A stretch of 64,000 nucleotides of DNA from Bacteroidota bacterium (GCA_023428135.1 JAEYZG010000051.1:62001-126000), one strand, 5' to 3'. Positions 36,064 through 45,628 are shown, counted from the first letter of the stretch. Numbers and translations: made by a program. Notes: generated by a model from the letters alone, not told the origin.

Positions 36064-36426
36064 ATGAATCCGATAAAAATTGAAGGTACAGAAGATACTC
36101 CGGCAGTTTGCCTAGATAAAACTATAGGTGTATTTGAAGTTTCGGGCAGATCACTTCCTGAAGATGCTGCCGGTTTTTATGCTCCTATTCTCAAGTGGCT
36201 TGAAAATTATGCCACTGATCCAAATCCAAAAACAGAGTTTACTATTAAGCTTGAGTATTTTAATACAGCCTCTTCTAAGCTTCTTCTGGATCTTTTAACA
36301 AGATTAGAAAAGATTTCCAATGCTAAAATTCTTTGGTACTCCTATGAAGATGATGAAGATATGCAAGAAGCCGGACAGGAATTTTCTGAATTGGTAGAAG
36401 TGCCATTTGAATTAAAAAACTTTTAA
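36064..36426 (+). CDS. SiaC-family regulatory phosphoprotein (DUF1987)
   Basis: A 120-residue single-domain protein. The segment IKLEYFNTASSKLLLDLL (61-78) is the most conserved part of DUF1987. T68 in YFNTASSK sits where, as I remember it, the SiaB-phosphorylated threonine of Pseudomonas SiaC lies. The acidic stretch YEDDEDMQEAG is also typical. In the known pathway the dephosphorylated form activates the diguanylate cyclase SiaD, but no such cyclase is nearby. The close link to a large ABC transporter (20 nt) suggests that the partner is the transporter or its TerB-like domain (inference). Confidence 0.88.
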   Translation: MNPIKIEGTEDTPAVCLDKTIGVFEVSGRSLPEDAAGFYAPILKWLENYATDPNPKTEFTIKLEYFNTASSKLLLDLLTRLEKISNAKILWYSYEDDEDMQEAGQEFSELVEVPFELKNF

Positions 36427-36446
36427 TAAGGCTACGGAAGTAAGTT

Positions 36447-39400
36447 ATGAGTGAAGAGATACTTAAGGCGCTGGCACAGTTATATGCTATCATTACAAAG
36501 CAGGATACTGGTGTAAGTGAAAAGGAAAGAAACTATGTTATAGATTCTTTCCGTTCAAAACTTGACCAGGTGAGGCTTAAGGAATATGTAGCTTTATATG
36601 ATGAGTTCGCCGGAATGGATCAGGATAAAAAAGACAAACCTGAGAAACTTACTTCTGTAAAAGATTCCGTTAGAACTCTTTCTATCTGCAGAAAGATTAA
36701 TAAAACGCTCGTACAAAAGCAGAAGATAATTGTGCTTATCGAACTTCTGGAGCTCGTTCGTTCTGACGGGAATTATACGCCACAAAGAAAGCAAATTATT
36801 GAGACAGTCTCTGAAAGCTTTAATATTGAAAAGAACGAACATGACTTCATTGAGTGGTTCGTATTCTCAAAGCCTGAAGATCTGAAAGCTGAAAGTGCTT
36901 TTCTTTTTATCAAAAGTGAAGGAGAAGCATTTGAGCCCGCCCCTAACATTATATTTAATCATCACATCCTTGCCCCTGTACGATTCCTTTTCCTGGAATC
37001 AGTAGATCTTATCTTCTTAAAAACAGAAGGGGAAGGTTTTACATTAAATGGCCTTCCGGTAAACTCGGAAGACATAAAGTTATTCCCTTATGGAAGTATA
37101 CTTAAGTCTTCTATAGGTGCTACCTTCTTTTATAGCGATATCATCAGGTATTTTATAAAGGAGGAGAATAAAAAGCCTGTAACCTTTAATGTAACTGACC
37201 TTGAGTATACATTTCAGTCAGGCCGCATAGGCTTGCGTGATATCAATATCTCTGAAAGAGAAGGGACCCTTATTGGTATCATGGGAGCCAGTGGCGCTGG
37301 TAAAACAACATTGCTGAATGTTTTGTCGGGGATTGAAATCCCATCTAAAGGACAGGTTGTCCTGAATGGAATTGATATTCATAAAGAGAAGGAGAAAGCA
37401 ACCGGAATAATCGGATATATCTCACAGGATGATCTTCTTTTTGAAGACCTCACAGTATTTGAGAATTTGTTCTATTGCGCAAAGCTTTGCTTTGACAAGC
37501 TTCCCGATGCTGACATTAAAGATAAGGTTGAAAGTTTGCTGGGAAGCCTTGGACTGGGCTATGTAAAAGACCTTAAAGTAGGTAGTCCTCTGGAAAAAAC
37601 CATCAGTGGTGGTCAGAGAAAAAGGCTTAACATTGCTCTTGAACTTATCAGAGAACCGCTGGTTTTATTTGTGGACGAGCCAACCTCTGGGCTATCTTCA
37701 AGAGACTCTGAAAATGTTATTGACCTCCTGAAAGAGCTTTCTTTAAAGGGAAAACTGATTTTTGTTGTAATTCACCAGCCTTCATCAGACATCTATAAGA
37801 TGTTTGATAAAATGTATATTCTGGATACAGGTGGATTCCCGATATTTTATGGTAACCCTGTTGAAGGTGTTATCTATTTTAAAAAGACTGCAAATCATAC
37901 TGATGCTGAAAAGGGACAATGCTTCTCATGCGGTAATGTAAATCCAGAGCAGATATTTAATATTGTTGAGGAGCAGGTTGTTGATGAATATGGTAATTTC
38001 ACAGGGCATAGAAAGATTTCTACCAGCGAGTGGTATTCCAGCTTCAAGAAAAATTTTGATATCATAAAGCAGAAGGACAGTACATTTAGCCTGCCCAAAG
38101 GTCTGGATCTTCCTACTATCACCAAGCAGTCGATGATATTTTTCCTTAGAGATTTGAAAGGGAAATTATCAAATAAGCAATACCTGCTTATCAATCTTAT
38201 CGAAGCTCCTCTTCTGGCATTGATCCTTAGTGTTGTAATCAGATATAAGAATACCACAAACGAGTATCTTTTCAGATTCAATGAGAATATTCCTGCATTT
38301 ATCCTGATGAGTGTAATTGTTGCGCTTTTCATGGGGCTTAGCCTAAGCGCAGAAGAAATTATAAGAGACAGGAAAATATTGAAACGGGAAAAACTTTTAA
38401 ACCTAAGCAGATTAGGATATCTGTTGTCAAAAATTGTCATACTTTTTTCGTTTTCAGCAATCCAAACATTTCTGTTCGTTGTAATAGGTACCTTTGTTTT
38501 GGATATCAAGGGAATGGGTATGTCCTATTGGCTAATATTATTTTCATCATCCTGTGCTGCAAATGTTTTAGGCCTGATTATTTCTTCAGCCTTTAATTCG
38601 GCAGTTATTGTATATATACTGATACCATTGATACTGATACCTCAGATGATTCTCAGCGGTGCATTATTCAGTTTTGACAAGTTGAACGATTTTCTTACTA
38701 ATGATAAAAATAAGGTTCCATTTGTTGCAGATTTAATGATTTCAAGATGGGGATATGAGGCGCTCGCTGTAAGTCAGTTTAAAGATAATGAGTATCAAAG
38801 TTTGTTCTTCAAAGAAGAGCAGATAAAGGCAATTTCTAATTTTCAACTTGCTCACGGTCTACCTTTGGTTGAGGAGTTAGTGAAAAAGCTTCAGGAAAAA
38901 GGACTCGGTGAAGAGGAAAGAAAGGTTAAGTGGAATATAGTTCTTAATGAAATTAAAAAGAATGAAAGGCTGTCTGGTTTTCCAACTCTGGCTCAAATAA
39001 ATACTTTGGAAAATGACGGACCAACAGAAAGGTCCCTTGAAGCTATATTAGGGATGTTACCTACGCTTGATTCTTTTTACAATAAAACGGTTCATCATGC
39101 TGTTGAAGCTATGGAGAAGAAAGGGATATCAAATTCTTCAGAGATGAAAAACAGTCATTACAATGAAAGCTTATCTGATCTTGTAAGAAATCAGAACTCT
39201 GTAGAAAGATATAAAATTTCAAAACAGGAGATACTTCCTAAAGTTGACCTGGTGTTTTTCGCATCAAAACCTGACGGTAACTTCGGATACAGATCTCACT
39301 TCTATGCTCCTTCCAAATATCTTGGAAGTATCAAGTTGGATACCTTCTGGTTTAACCTGATAATATTGTGGACGATAACCGGATTGTTCTTCGCATTCTT

Positions 39401-39464
39401 GTACTTCGATATCCTTAGAATAATTATTGATAAATCCTCAACTATGTTACAAAAGAAAAATTAA
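36447..39464 (+). CDS. Fused ABCG-type ABC transporter with TerB-like N-terminus
   Basis: 1005 residues. The N-terminal helical domain, about 1-140 (KQRKIVLIELLELVRSDG-type repeats, IEKNEHDFIEWF), resembles TerB-like modules. A small beta domain follows (about 160-240). The ATPase domain (about 245-470) has Walker A GASGAGKT (280-287), signature ISGGQ (386-390) and Walker B LFVDEP (D410, E411), with TSGLSS typical of the ABCG class. The membrane domain has about five helices between 560 and 740. A large soluble insertion (about 750-960) and one last helix (LIILWTITGLFFAFLYF) complete it. Such half-transporters usually work as dimers. The substrate is unknown. Confidence 0.85.
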   Translation: MSEEILKALAQLYAIITKQDTGVSEKERNYVIDSFRSKLDQVRLKEYVALYDEFAGMDQDKKDKPEKLTSVKDSVRTLSICRKINKTLVQKQKIIVLIELLELVRSDGNYTPQRKQIIETVSESFNIEKNEHDFIEWFVFSKPEDLKAESAFLFIKSEGEAFEPAPNIIFNHHILAPVRFLFLESVDLIFLKTEGEGFTLNGLPVNSEDIKLFPYGSILKSSIGATFFYSDIIRYFIKEENKKPVTFNVTDLEYTFQSGRIGLRDINISEREGTLIGIMGASGAGKTTLLNVLSGIEIPSKGQVVLNGIDIHKEKEKATGIIGYISQDDLLFEDLTVFENLFYCAKLCFDKLPDADIKDKVESLLGSLGLGYVKDLKVGSPLEKTISGGQRKRLNIALELIREPLVLFVDEPTSGLSSRDSENVIDLLKELSLKGKLIFVVIHQPSSDIYKMFDKMYILDTGGFPIFYGNPVEGVIYFKKTANHTDAEKGQCFSCGNVNPEQIFNIVEEQVVDEYGNFTGHRKISTSEWYSSFKKNFDIIKQKDSTFSLPKGLDLPTITKQSMIFFLRDLKGKLSNKQYLLINLIEAPLLALILSVVIRYKNTTNEYLFRFNENIPAFILMSVIVALFMGLSLSAEEIIRDRKILKREKLLNLSRLGYLLSKIVILFSFSAIQTFLFVVIGTFVLDIKGMGMSYWLILFSSSCAANVLGLIISSAFNSAVIVYILIPLILIPQMILSGALFSFDKLNDFLTNDKNKVPFVADLMISRWGYEALAVSQFKDNEYQSLFFKEEQIKAISNFQLAHGLPLVEELVKKLQEKGLGEEERKVKWNIVLNEIKKNERLSGFPTLAQINTLENDGPTERSLEAILGMLPTLDSFYNKTVHHAVEAMEKKGISNSSEMKNSHYNESLSDLVRNQNSVERYKISKQEILPKVDLVFFASKPDGNFGYRSHFYAPSKYLGSIKLDTFWFNLIILWTITGLFFAFLYFDILRIIIDKSSTMLQKKN

Positions 39465-39468
39465 TTGT

Positions 39469-40362
39469 ATGAAAGACAGAAGTTATATTTTACTAGCTAT
39501 ACTTTTATCTGCATGCAGCACTCATTCTTCCACAGATGAGAGGCTTACAAATTCCATTGATTCTGCAGTAGTAGTGCCTGACATACAGGTGTCTGATAAG
39601 ACGATCCAGGGAATCATGCAATCCATTCCTTCTCCGCTTGAAATTTCTACAATGATCAAAGAGTCAGGAGGAGACTATGATAGGGGAATACTTAATAAAG
39701 TTACAAATGCATCAAATTATAACACCACATTTAAAAAATCTATCAATCTTGGTGTTTTTAGCACGGATCTTGGTTATATAAATATATATAGTAAAAGTAC
39801 CGATGCCCTAAGTTATATTTCATGCGTAAAAGGAATATCAGATGATTTGGGAATAGGTCAGTTCTTTGATCTGAAGGCGTTCAAGAGGATTGCTGAAAAC
39901 AATAACAACTATGATTCTCTTCTTCTCATTACGACTTCTACATTTGAAGATATTAACCGTTTTCTTAAGGAGAAAAAAAGATCTGAGCAGAGTATTCTTA
40001 TGCTTAGCGGCGGATGGATTGAAGCACTGCACATTGCCTTGAAGGTACATGAAGCAAATCACAATGAAGACTTAAAGGAAAAGATCGGAGAGCAAAAGAT
40101 CGTTCTTGAAAAAATTGTATTGCTTCTTTCAAACTTTAAAGTTAGACCAGAGGTGAAAGATTTACTGGCTGACCTTGAAAAGCTGAATGAGGTTTATAAG
40201 AAAGTGGAAATCAACTATACATACCAGGAATCAGTAATGAAAGAGGTTGATGGAGTATTGGTGGTTGAAGATCAGACGACAAGTAAAGTTATAATCTCTG
40301 ATGATCAGTTAAATCAAATTAGATCAATTGTTGGAGATCTTAGAAATCGAATTACCGTATAA
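39469..40362 (+). CDS. Lipoprotein of the SiaB/SiaC-ABC operon, unknown function
   Basis: A 297-residue protein. The ATG at 39469 follows the transporter stop by 4 nt; the longer frame (39427) lacks a good start. The lipobox is LLSACS (C14 region). The body is mainly helical, with IMQSIPSPLEISTMIKESGG near residue 50 and FSTDLGYINIYSKS and EIGEQKIVLEKIVLLLS further on. No family is recognised. The tight spacing implies that it belongs to the transporter system, anchored at the periplasmic face of a membrane. Confidence 0.7.
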   Translation: MKDRSYILLAILLSACSTHSSTDERLTNSIDSAVVVPDIQVSDKTIQGIMQSIPSPLEISTMIKESGGDYDRGILNKVTNASNYNTTFKKSINLGVFSTDLGYINIYSKSTDALSYISCVKGISDDLGIGQFFDLKAFKRIAENNNNYDSLLLITTSTFEDINRFLKEKKRSEQSILMLSGGWIEALHIALKVHEANHNEDLKEKIGEQKIVLEKIVLLLSNFKVRPEVKDLLADLEKLNEVYKKVEINYTYQESVMKEVDGVLVVEDQTTSKVIISDDQLNQIRSIVGDLRNRITV

Positions 40363-40387
40363 TTTTAAAGTATTAAATATTAGTTTT

Positions 40388-40798
40388 ATGAATAAGAAAT
40401 CAATCTTCCTGGTATTAATATTTTTTGCTTTTACCTCGATCAAAGCATTTTCTCAATGCAGCTCAGATGAGTGTATTGCCAAGCTAGGTGAAGGATATAC
40501 CTTTCTTAAAACCTACAAAATGGAAAGTGTGGGTGAGGAAACAGAACATTCATATGTATTCAGTAAGGAAACGAGTTATATGCTTGTGCTTTGCGGAAAA
40601 GATGGCGTAAGTCCTAATGTTACTGTAACGCTTTATGATTCAAACAGAAAGGAAATAGCAACAAATTATGACAAGAAGAATAATAAATATTATAATGCGA
40701 TTGTGTATACAAGCAAAGCTACGGGTATGTATTATCTGCGCTATTCCTTCCAAGGTGAACAACCTTGCTGTGTAAGTGTACTAGCGTTCAAAAAATAA
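40388..40798 (+). CDS. Small secreted cysteine-containing protein
   Basis: 136 residues from the ATG at 40388. The signal peptide ends before QCSSDEC. Mature cysteines occur in CSSDEC at the N-terminus, in LVLCGKDG and in PCCVSVL at the C-terminus, so disulfides are likely in the periplasm. The strands VTVTLYDSNRKEIATNYD and GMYYLRYSFQG suggest a compact beta-sandwich (PPC/C2-like). Function is unknown. It lies in the same orientation as the transporter operon, 25 nt after the lipoprotein gene, and is followed by a hairpin. Confidence 0.7.
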   Translation: MNKKSIFLVLIFFAFTSIKAFSQCSSDECIAKLGEGYTFLKTYKMESVGEETEHSYVFSKETSYMLVLCGKDGVSPNVTVTLYDSNRKEIATNYDKKNNKYYNAIVYTSKATGMYYLRYSFQGEQPCCVSVLAFKK

Positions 40799-40825
40799 TT
40801 TTAATGGGGATTAAAATTAACATTG

Positions 40826-40853
40826 ACCAGGCAGATTGAAAGATCTGCCTGGT
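40826..40853 (+). terminator. Hairpin in the SiaB/SiaC-ABC gene run
   Basis: An 11-bp GC-rich stem (40826-40836 with 40843-40853) and six-base loop are followed by a weakly T-rich stretch. It may end the first part of the operon or be an attenuator, because the next gene starts 26 bp later with no visible promoter. Confidence 0.55.
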
Positions 40854-40878
40854 AATTATTTCTTCAAACAGGATCAGA

Positions 40879-42243
40879 ATGAACAAATTAATTGTCAGCC
40901 TCGTATTATCCTATCTGCTGGTTCTGGCGCCTTCTTATGCTCAGACTGTTTATCCTATGCTTGTGAAATCTCATGAGGAGTTTCAGCATGCTGTAGGGGG
41001 GGAGGGAGAAGATGAATGTCTTAATATCCTAGAAGTTAAAGATAAGGAGAAAGGATATCTGATTTCCGGTAACACCCAGGGAATTGGCGCAGGAAAGAGA
41101 GACTTTTATTTGTCCAGAATTGATAGTGTTGGAAAACTGATGTGGACCAAAACATATGGGGGCAAAGACAATGAATTTGGTGGCTTTGTTGAAAAGACAA
41201 ATGATGATAATTTCGTCCTGGTAGGTTATACAGAAAGCTTTAATTCAGATAACAACCAGATACTACTTATAAAAGTTGACCCGAAGGGATCTATTCTCTG
41301 GTCTAAAACTATAGGACTTGACCGAAGCGTGTATGCAACTACGCTAACTGTAGTAAGAGATGGTGGCATTGTAATACTCGGTGAGACAATTAATAAAGAG
41401 AGTAAAATTAAACATTCGGATATACTTGTTACTAAGACTGATAAGGATGGTAACATTTTATGGAGTAAGATTATAGGTGGTGAGAGAACGGACTATGGAT
41501 ATAGTATCTCGGAAACAATAGACCATGGTTATATTATTGGGGGAGAAACAAACAGCTTTGGTAAGGGTGATTGGGATTTCTATTTTGTAAAGCTCAAAGA
41601 AAGTGGTGATATAGAGTGGACAAGAGCTTTCGGAACAGATTCGTCTGACTATGGAAGGGTAGCAAGACAGGCGCCTGATGGTACTTTCATCCTGGGAGGA
41701 ACCTGTGTTACAGGAAAAGATGTAGATATGGAAATTGGTCTTGTGCGAGTGGATGCTAATGGTGGCCTTATTTGGGCTAAAACAATGGGAGGACAGAGTG
41801 CAGAATATCTTCTTGATCTTGTGACTTTGGATGAAAAGTCTTTTGCAATAGCAGGTTATACAAGCAGTTTTGGATTAGAGCAGGAAGATGCATTTATATG
41901 CATTCTTGATTACAATGGAAAAATGAAATGGATGAAGTCATACGGTGGCCCGCAGGAGGATCATGGTGTGGCTCTCTGTAAAACAACCAATGAAGGAATT
42001 ATTCTTGCTGGTCAGACAAGTAGCTTTGGCGCAAAGGTAAAGGATGTTATGCTTATAAAGACAACCAGGAAATGGTCCAAATATCAGTGTAATGCAAATG
42101 TTGTTATACCTTCTTCAGAAAAGTTAACATCTAAAGTAATGTCGGGGGGAACCCAGACAGATGTGAGAATGAATTTATATGATGTAGATATATCAACTTC
42201 AGATGTTAAATTCTCAGATAAAACTTTATGTGTACCTTACTAA
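40879..42243 (+). CDS. Secreted beta-propeller-like repeat protein
   Basis: A 454-residue protein with a signal peptide (cleavage after PSYAQ). About six to seven repeats of 50-55 residues each carry a WTKTYGG / WSKTIG / WAKTMGG phrase and a GGDG or GYTxSFG turn, as in SBBP-type propellers. This gives a six- or seven-blade propeller. The C-terminus (about 400-454) is a short cap with paired cysteines. There is no T9SS sorting domain. It probably binds protein or polysaccharide in the periplasm or on the surface. It sits between the transporter operon and the OmpA gene (45-bp gap). Confidence 0.75.
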   Translation: MNKLIVSLVLSYLLVLAPSYAQTVYPMLVKSHEEFQHAVGGEGEDECLNILEVKDKEKGYLISGNTQGIGAGKRDFYLSRIDSVGKLMWTKTYGGKDNEFGGFVEKTNDDNFVLVGYTESFNSDNNQILLIKVDPKGSILWSKTIGLDRSVYATTLTVVRDGGIVILGETINKESKIKHSDILVTKTDKDGNILWSKIIGGERTDYGYSISETIDHGYIIGGETNSFGKGDWDFYFVKLKESGDIEWTRAFGTDSSDYGRVARQAPDGTFILGGTCVTGKDVDMEIGLVRVDANGGLIWAKTMGGQSAEYLLDLVTLDEKSFAIAGYTSSFGLEQEDAFICILDYNGKMKWMKSYGGPQEDHGVALCKTTNEGIILAGQTSSFGAKVKDVMLIKTTRKWSKYQCNANVVIPSSEKLTSKVMSGGTQTDVRMNLYDVDISTSDVKFSDKTLCVPY

Positions 42244-42288
42244 TATGGACTAGAGTGGCTATAAGTTAATTATTGAAATGACGTAAGT

Positions 42289-44364
42289 ATGAAACGCTTA
42301 ATTAAAATATATCTCTTTTTTGTGTTGTTGTGCGTTTCCGGCTCAGCTTTATCACAAACAGAGCAATTAATCCAGGTTGCCGACGAGGTTTATAACTTCG
42401 GTGACATTAAAGATGCCTTGGAGATCTATAAACAGGTACTGGAGCTTGATTCCCTACATGTAAAGGCCAACTACATGGCTGGTAAATGTTACATTGAAAC
42501 TATCAATAAGGAGAAATCTCTGCCTTACCTGCTTAAAGCGTATGATTTAGATCACAAATATGCTGCAAATATTCTCTACCTTATTGGGCTTTCTTATCAT
42601 TATAATTACTCTTTTGAACAAGCTATAGGATTCTATAAACAATATATTGAAAAGCTTGAATCAGGTGTTTATAGTAAGGACTATAATAATAACAAAGTCA
42701 TGGAGGAGCTTAAGAAAACCAATAGAAGGATAGAGGAATGTAATACTGCTATTATTATGGTGAAGAATCCAGTCCATGTCAAAGTTGAAAATCTCGGAAG
42801 TGAAATAAACTCTGAGTTCCCGGACTATGCTCCTGTTATTTCTGCAGATCAAAAGGTAATGTTCTTTACCTCCAGGAGAAAGGGTAGTATTGGTGGCAAC
42901 AAGGATAAAGACAACGAATTCTTTGAGGATGTTTACTTTTCTCAAGGAAGTAATGGTAAATGGAGTGAAGCAAAAAATGTTGGGACAAAAATTAACTCTA
43001 AACTGCATGAGTCAAGTATTGGTCTTAGTCATGATGGTAAGCAACTTTTCGTTTATGTAGATAATGATAAGAACAAGGGTGATGTTTTTTATTGCTTTAT
43101 TGATGCTAACAATGAATGGTCATCGCCAAAGCCTTTTGGAAAACCGGTAAATTCTGAATTTATTGAGAATGCAATTACAATTTCCGAAGACGGAAATACT
43201 GTTGTTTTCAGCAGTAACAGAAAAGGGGGTAAAGGGGGATTAGATTTATATATATCTACAAGAAAAAATAAAAATGCGAATTGGAGTGAACCGCTGAACA
43301 TAGCAGCCATTAATTCTGAATACGATGATGAGTCCCCATATCTTACAGAGAATACTCTTTATTTTAGTTCCAAAGGGCATGAAGGTATGGGAGGTTATGA
43401 TCTTTTCAAATCGGAATATGATTCTACAACTTCTACCTGGAGCAAACCTCAAAATCTTGGGCATCCTATCAACTCTGCTGCTGATGATTTTTCTATAGTA
43501 GTGGCCGATGGTGGGAAGATTGGTTATATAGCTTCTGTTAAGAAAGAAGGTTTCGGAGATATGGATATCTACAAAGTTTATTTTGATGAAAAACCAATAG
43601 AAGAGCTAGCTCAAAAAACTGAAGAGAAGAAACCAGAGGAAAAAAAGACTGAAAAGAAAGTTCAATCACTTTCTCCAAAGAATGAATTGTTTAAATCGGC
43701 TCCTGTAGCTAAAAAGGAAATAGTTAATGGATTTAAGATTATCATAAATGTTTATGATGCAGTATCAAAAGAACCTTTAAATGCTTCAGTTAAGCTAAAT
43801 TTTTCTGACGTTAATGGCGGACTTGTAGAGGCGAAATGCATAGCAGGGAAATTTTCTAAAGAATATAAGGTAAAACCGTCTTCAAATGTGGCTATTTCTG
43901 TTGATTATGCTGGTTATGTATTTTCTACTGCCAATTTGGTCTTAAGTGATTCTGTTATCACAAAGAGCTTTTATTTGGATAAAATTAAGGAAGGTGTCTC
44001 CAGAGTTCTAAGAAATATATATTTTGATTTTGATAAAGCTACCTTAAAAAGTGAGTCAAATTCCGAACTTAATAATTTATATAAATTCCTGAGTGCAAAT
44101 GCAGGTGTAAAAATCAGAATAGATGGACATACTGATAGCAAAGGCTCTCAACAGTATAACTATTCATTATCACAGAAGAGATCTGAAGAGGTTGTTAACT
44201 GGCTGGTGTCAAAAGGAATACCCAGGGACAGGTTATCAGCAAAAGGCTTTGGTGAAAGCAAACCACTTGCAAGTAACGATGATGAAGACGAAGGAAGAGA
44301 ACTTAACAGAAGAACTGAGTTTGTTATCCTTGAAAATTCAAGCACAGCAACATCTTTCAAATAA
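42289..44364 (+). CDS. PorE-like TPR-PD40-CRD-OmpA protein
   Basis: A 691-residue protein. The signal peptide ends before QTEQ. TPR helices follow at about 25-150 (ALEIYKQVLELDSLHVKANY), then PD40/WD40-like blades at about 170-430 (FFTSRRKGSIGGNKD, TVVFSSNRKGGKGGLDLY, TLYFSSKGHEGMGGYDLF). A Lys/Glu-rich linker and a carboxypeptidase-regulatory-like sandwich (about 485-560) follow. The OmpA C-terminal domain is at about 575-690 (YFDFDKATLKS, IRIDGHTDSKG, RRTEFVIL). This order matches PorE of the T9SS and its many paralogues. It should tie an outer-membrane complex to peptidoglycan. I cannot tell whether it is the T9SS subunit or a paralogue serving the neighbouring system. Confidence 0.85.
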   Translation: MKRLIKIYLFFVLLCVSGSALSQTEQLIQVADEVYNFGDIKDALEIYKQVLELDSLHVKANYMAGKCYIETINKEKSLPYLLKAYDLDHKYAANILYLIGLSYHYNYSFEQAIGFYKQYIEKLESGVYSKDYNNNKVMEELKKTNRRIEECNTAIIMVKNPVHVKVENLGSEINSEFPDYAPVISADQKVMFFTSRRKGSIGGNKDKDNEFFEDVYFSQGSNGKWSEAKNVGTKINSKLHESSIGLSHDGKQLFVYVDNDKNKGDVFYCFIDANNEWSSPKPFGKPVNSEFIENAITISEDGNTVVFSSNRKGGKGGLDLYISTRKNKNANWSEPLNIAAINSEYDDESPYLTENTLYFSSKGHEGMGGYDLFKSEYDSTTSTWSKPQNLGHPINSAADDFSIVVADGGKIGYIASVKKEGFGDMDIYKVYFDEKPIEELAQKTEEKKPEEKKTEKKVQSLSPKNELFKSAPVAKKEIVNGFKIIINVYDAVSKEPLNASVKLNFSDVNGGLVEAKCIAGKFSKEYKVKPSSNVAISVDYAGYVFSTANLVLSDSVITKSFYLDKIKEGVSRVLRNIYFDFDKATLKSESNSELNNLYKFLSANAGVKIRIDGHTDSKGSQQYNYSLSQKRSEEVVNWLVSKGIPRDRLSAKGFGESKPLASNDDEDEGRELNRRTEFVILENSSTATSFK

Positions 44365-44559
44365 TTGAGAGATGTTGCTATATTTTTAATTCATTTTTTA
44401 TTGGGCTATTTTTGAGCTGATCATATTCGCAATTTGAGTGTATTGCTTTCTGAAGTTGGATAAAAATATTGAGTCTTCTTACTTTCCTCGGGCTCCCGAT
44501 TTTAGAGCATTCTATTGTTGATTAATGCTGTAAACAAGTTCTATTATTTGTTCAGTGTA

Positions 44560-45621
44560 TTAATTATTATTAATTGTATCTTTTAATTCAGCTGGGTTCT
44601 CCCTTGAAAATGCAGTTAAATATCGTTCAACTACTTCATAGAACACTATTTCAGGTTTCACTTCTTCTATGACTTTATAATCAAAGCTGTTCCAGTGGTG
44701 CGGTCTTTCTGTTGTTGTGAAGTGATTTGCAAAGAATGGTCTTAGAAGGTCGAAGTAGGAGTCATGAAACATGACAATATTTTTTTTAGGTAAGGTTGTT
44801 GTATCTCGAAGTACAAAATCATATTGATAATCTTTGAAATAATTTTGAAGATTAATCATTTCAGCTATGTCTCCTCCATTTTTTTCTTTGAGACTGATGT
44901 TATAGTCCTTTAGTGGCACAGGTTTTAGCTCAGGGTAATTAACCGAAAGTTGATCGATGATTTCTGTGTAGCCAGTAAAGCCGCCATAGTGATTCCAGTG
45001 GGAATCTGTTTTATAATAAAGTAAGTACTTTTTATCTTTAGCATTGATTAGCGTTTCCCTTAAATCAATTATTTTTAAGTTTGTATTCTTTTTCAGATAT
45101 GACATAATCTGATCAGCAACTGTGATGCCTTTTTTATAGGGAAAATATTCAGTGTATACTGTCTGTTTGTTAGGGCACATAATAATGTAAAAATCAATAT
45201 TCCTTTTTCTGAGCCATCTTTGTTGGGCTTCCAGGTTTAGTTTGATTTTTAACAATGATGTATCGGCAATTATTTGTTGACCGGTAAAACTTTCAACCGG
45301 ATAGCCATCTCCGTTACCTGAATAGTATAGCCAGTCTTCAGTTCCTTGAATTACGGATGGAGTAATGGTGGTTTCTTTTAAAATTTTTGTTTTTAAGTAA
45401 TAATAGCCTCCGATTAGCTGATTTTTTAATGTTAAGGAATCAGATAATAATTTTTCGTAAAATTTAACTTTTGCCTTAAATGTTTGCTGCTCCTGGGTCG
45501 GGTCACTTTCTGGAAACTGATAATTATTTAATGTATTCAGAAATAATATGCAAGGGATGAAAAGTAGTATTGCAAATGCCGATACAAGAAGTGTATCACT
45601 TGTTTTATATCTGTTTTTCAT
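44560..45621 (-). CDS. AlgJ/AlgX-like O-acetyltransferase of exopolysaccharide
   Basis: 353 residues from the ATG at 45621. An N-terminal membrane anchor (TLLVSAFAILLFIPCILF) is followed by an SGNH-like acetyltransferase domain (about 60-340). The Asp-His pair is in KTDSHWNHYGGFTGY (D-x-H), and the serine lies in IVMFHDSYFDLLRPFF. The sequence is the AlgX/AlgJ family. With AlgI-type MBOAT proteins it transfers acetyl groups onto polysaccharides in the periplasm. The gene lies 7 nt after the MBOAT gene. The glycan cannot be identified, because no synthase or glycosyltransferase genes are nearby. Confidence 0.82.
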   Translation of the reverse strand: MKNRYKTSDTLLVSAFAILLFIPCILFLNTLNNYQFPESDPTQEQQTFKAKVKFYEKLLSDSLTLKNQLIGGYYYLKTKILKETTITPSVIQGTEDWLYYSGNGDGYPVESFTGQQIIADTSLLKIKLNLEAQQRWLRKRNIDFYIIMCPNKQTVYTEYFPYKKGITVADQIMSYLKKNTNLKIIDLRETLINAKDKKYLLYYKTDSHWNHYGGFTGYTEIIDQLSVNYPELKPVPLKDYNISLKEKNGGDIAEMINLQNYFKDYQYDFVLRDTTTLPKKNIVMFHDSYFDLLRPFFANHFTTTERPHHWNSFDYKVIEEVKPEIVFYEVVERYLTAFSRENPAELKDTINNN

Positions 45622-45628
45622 TGAAATA

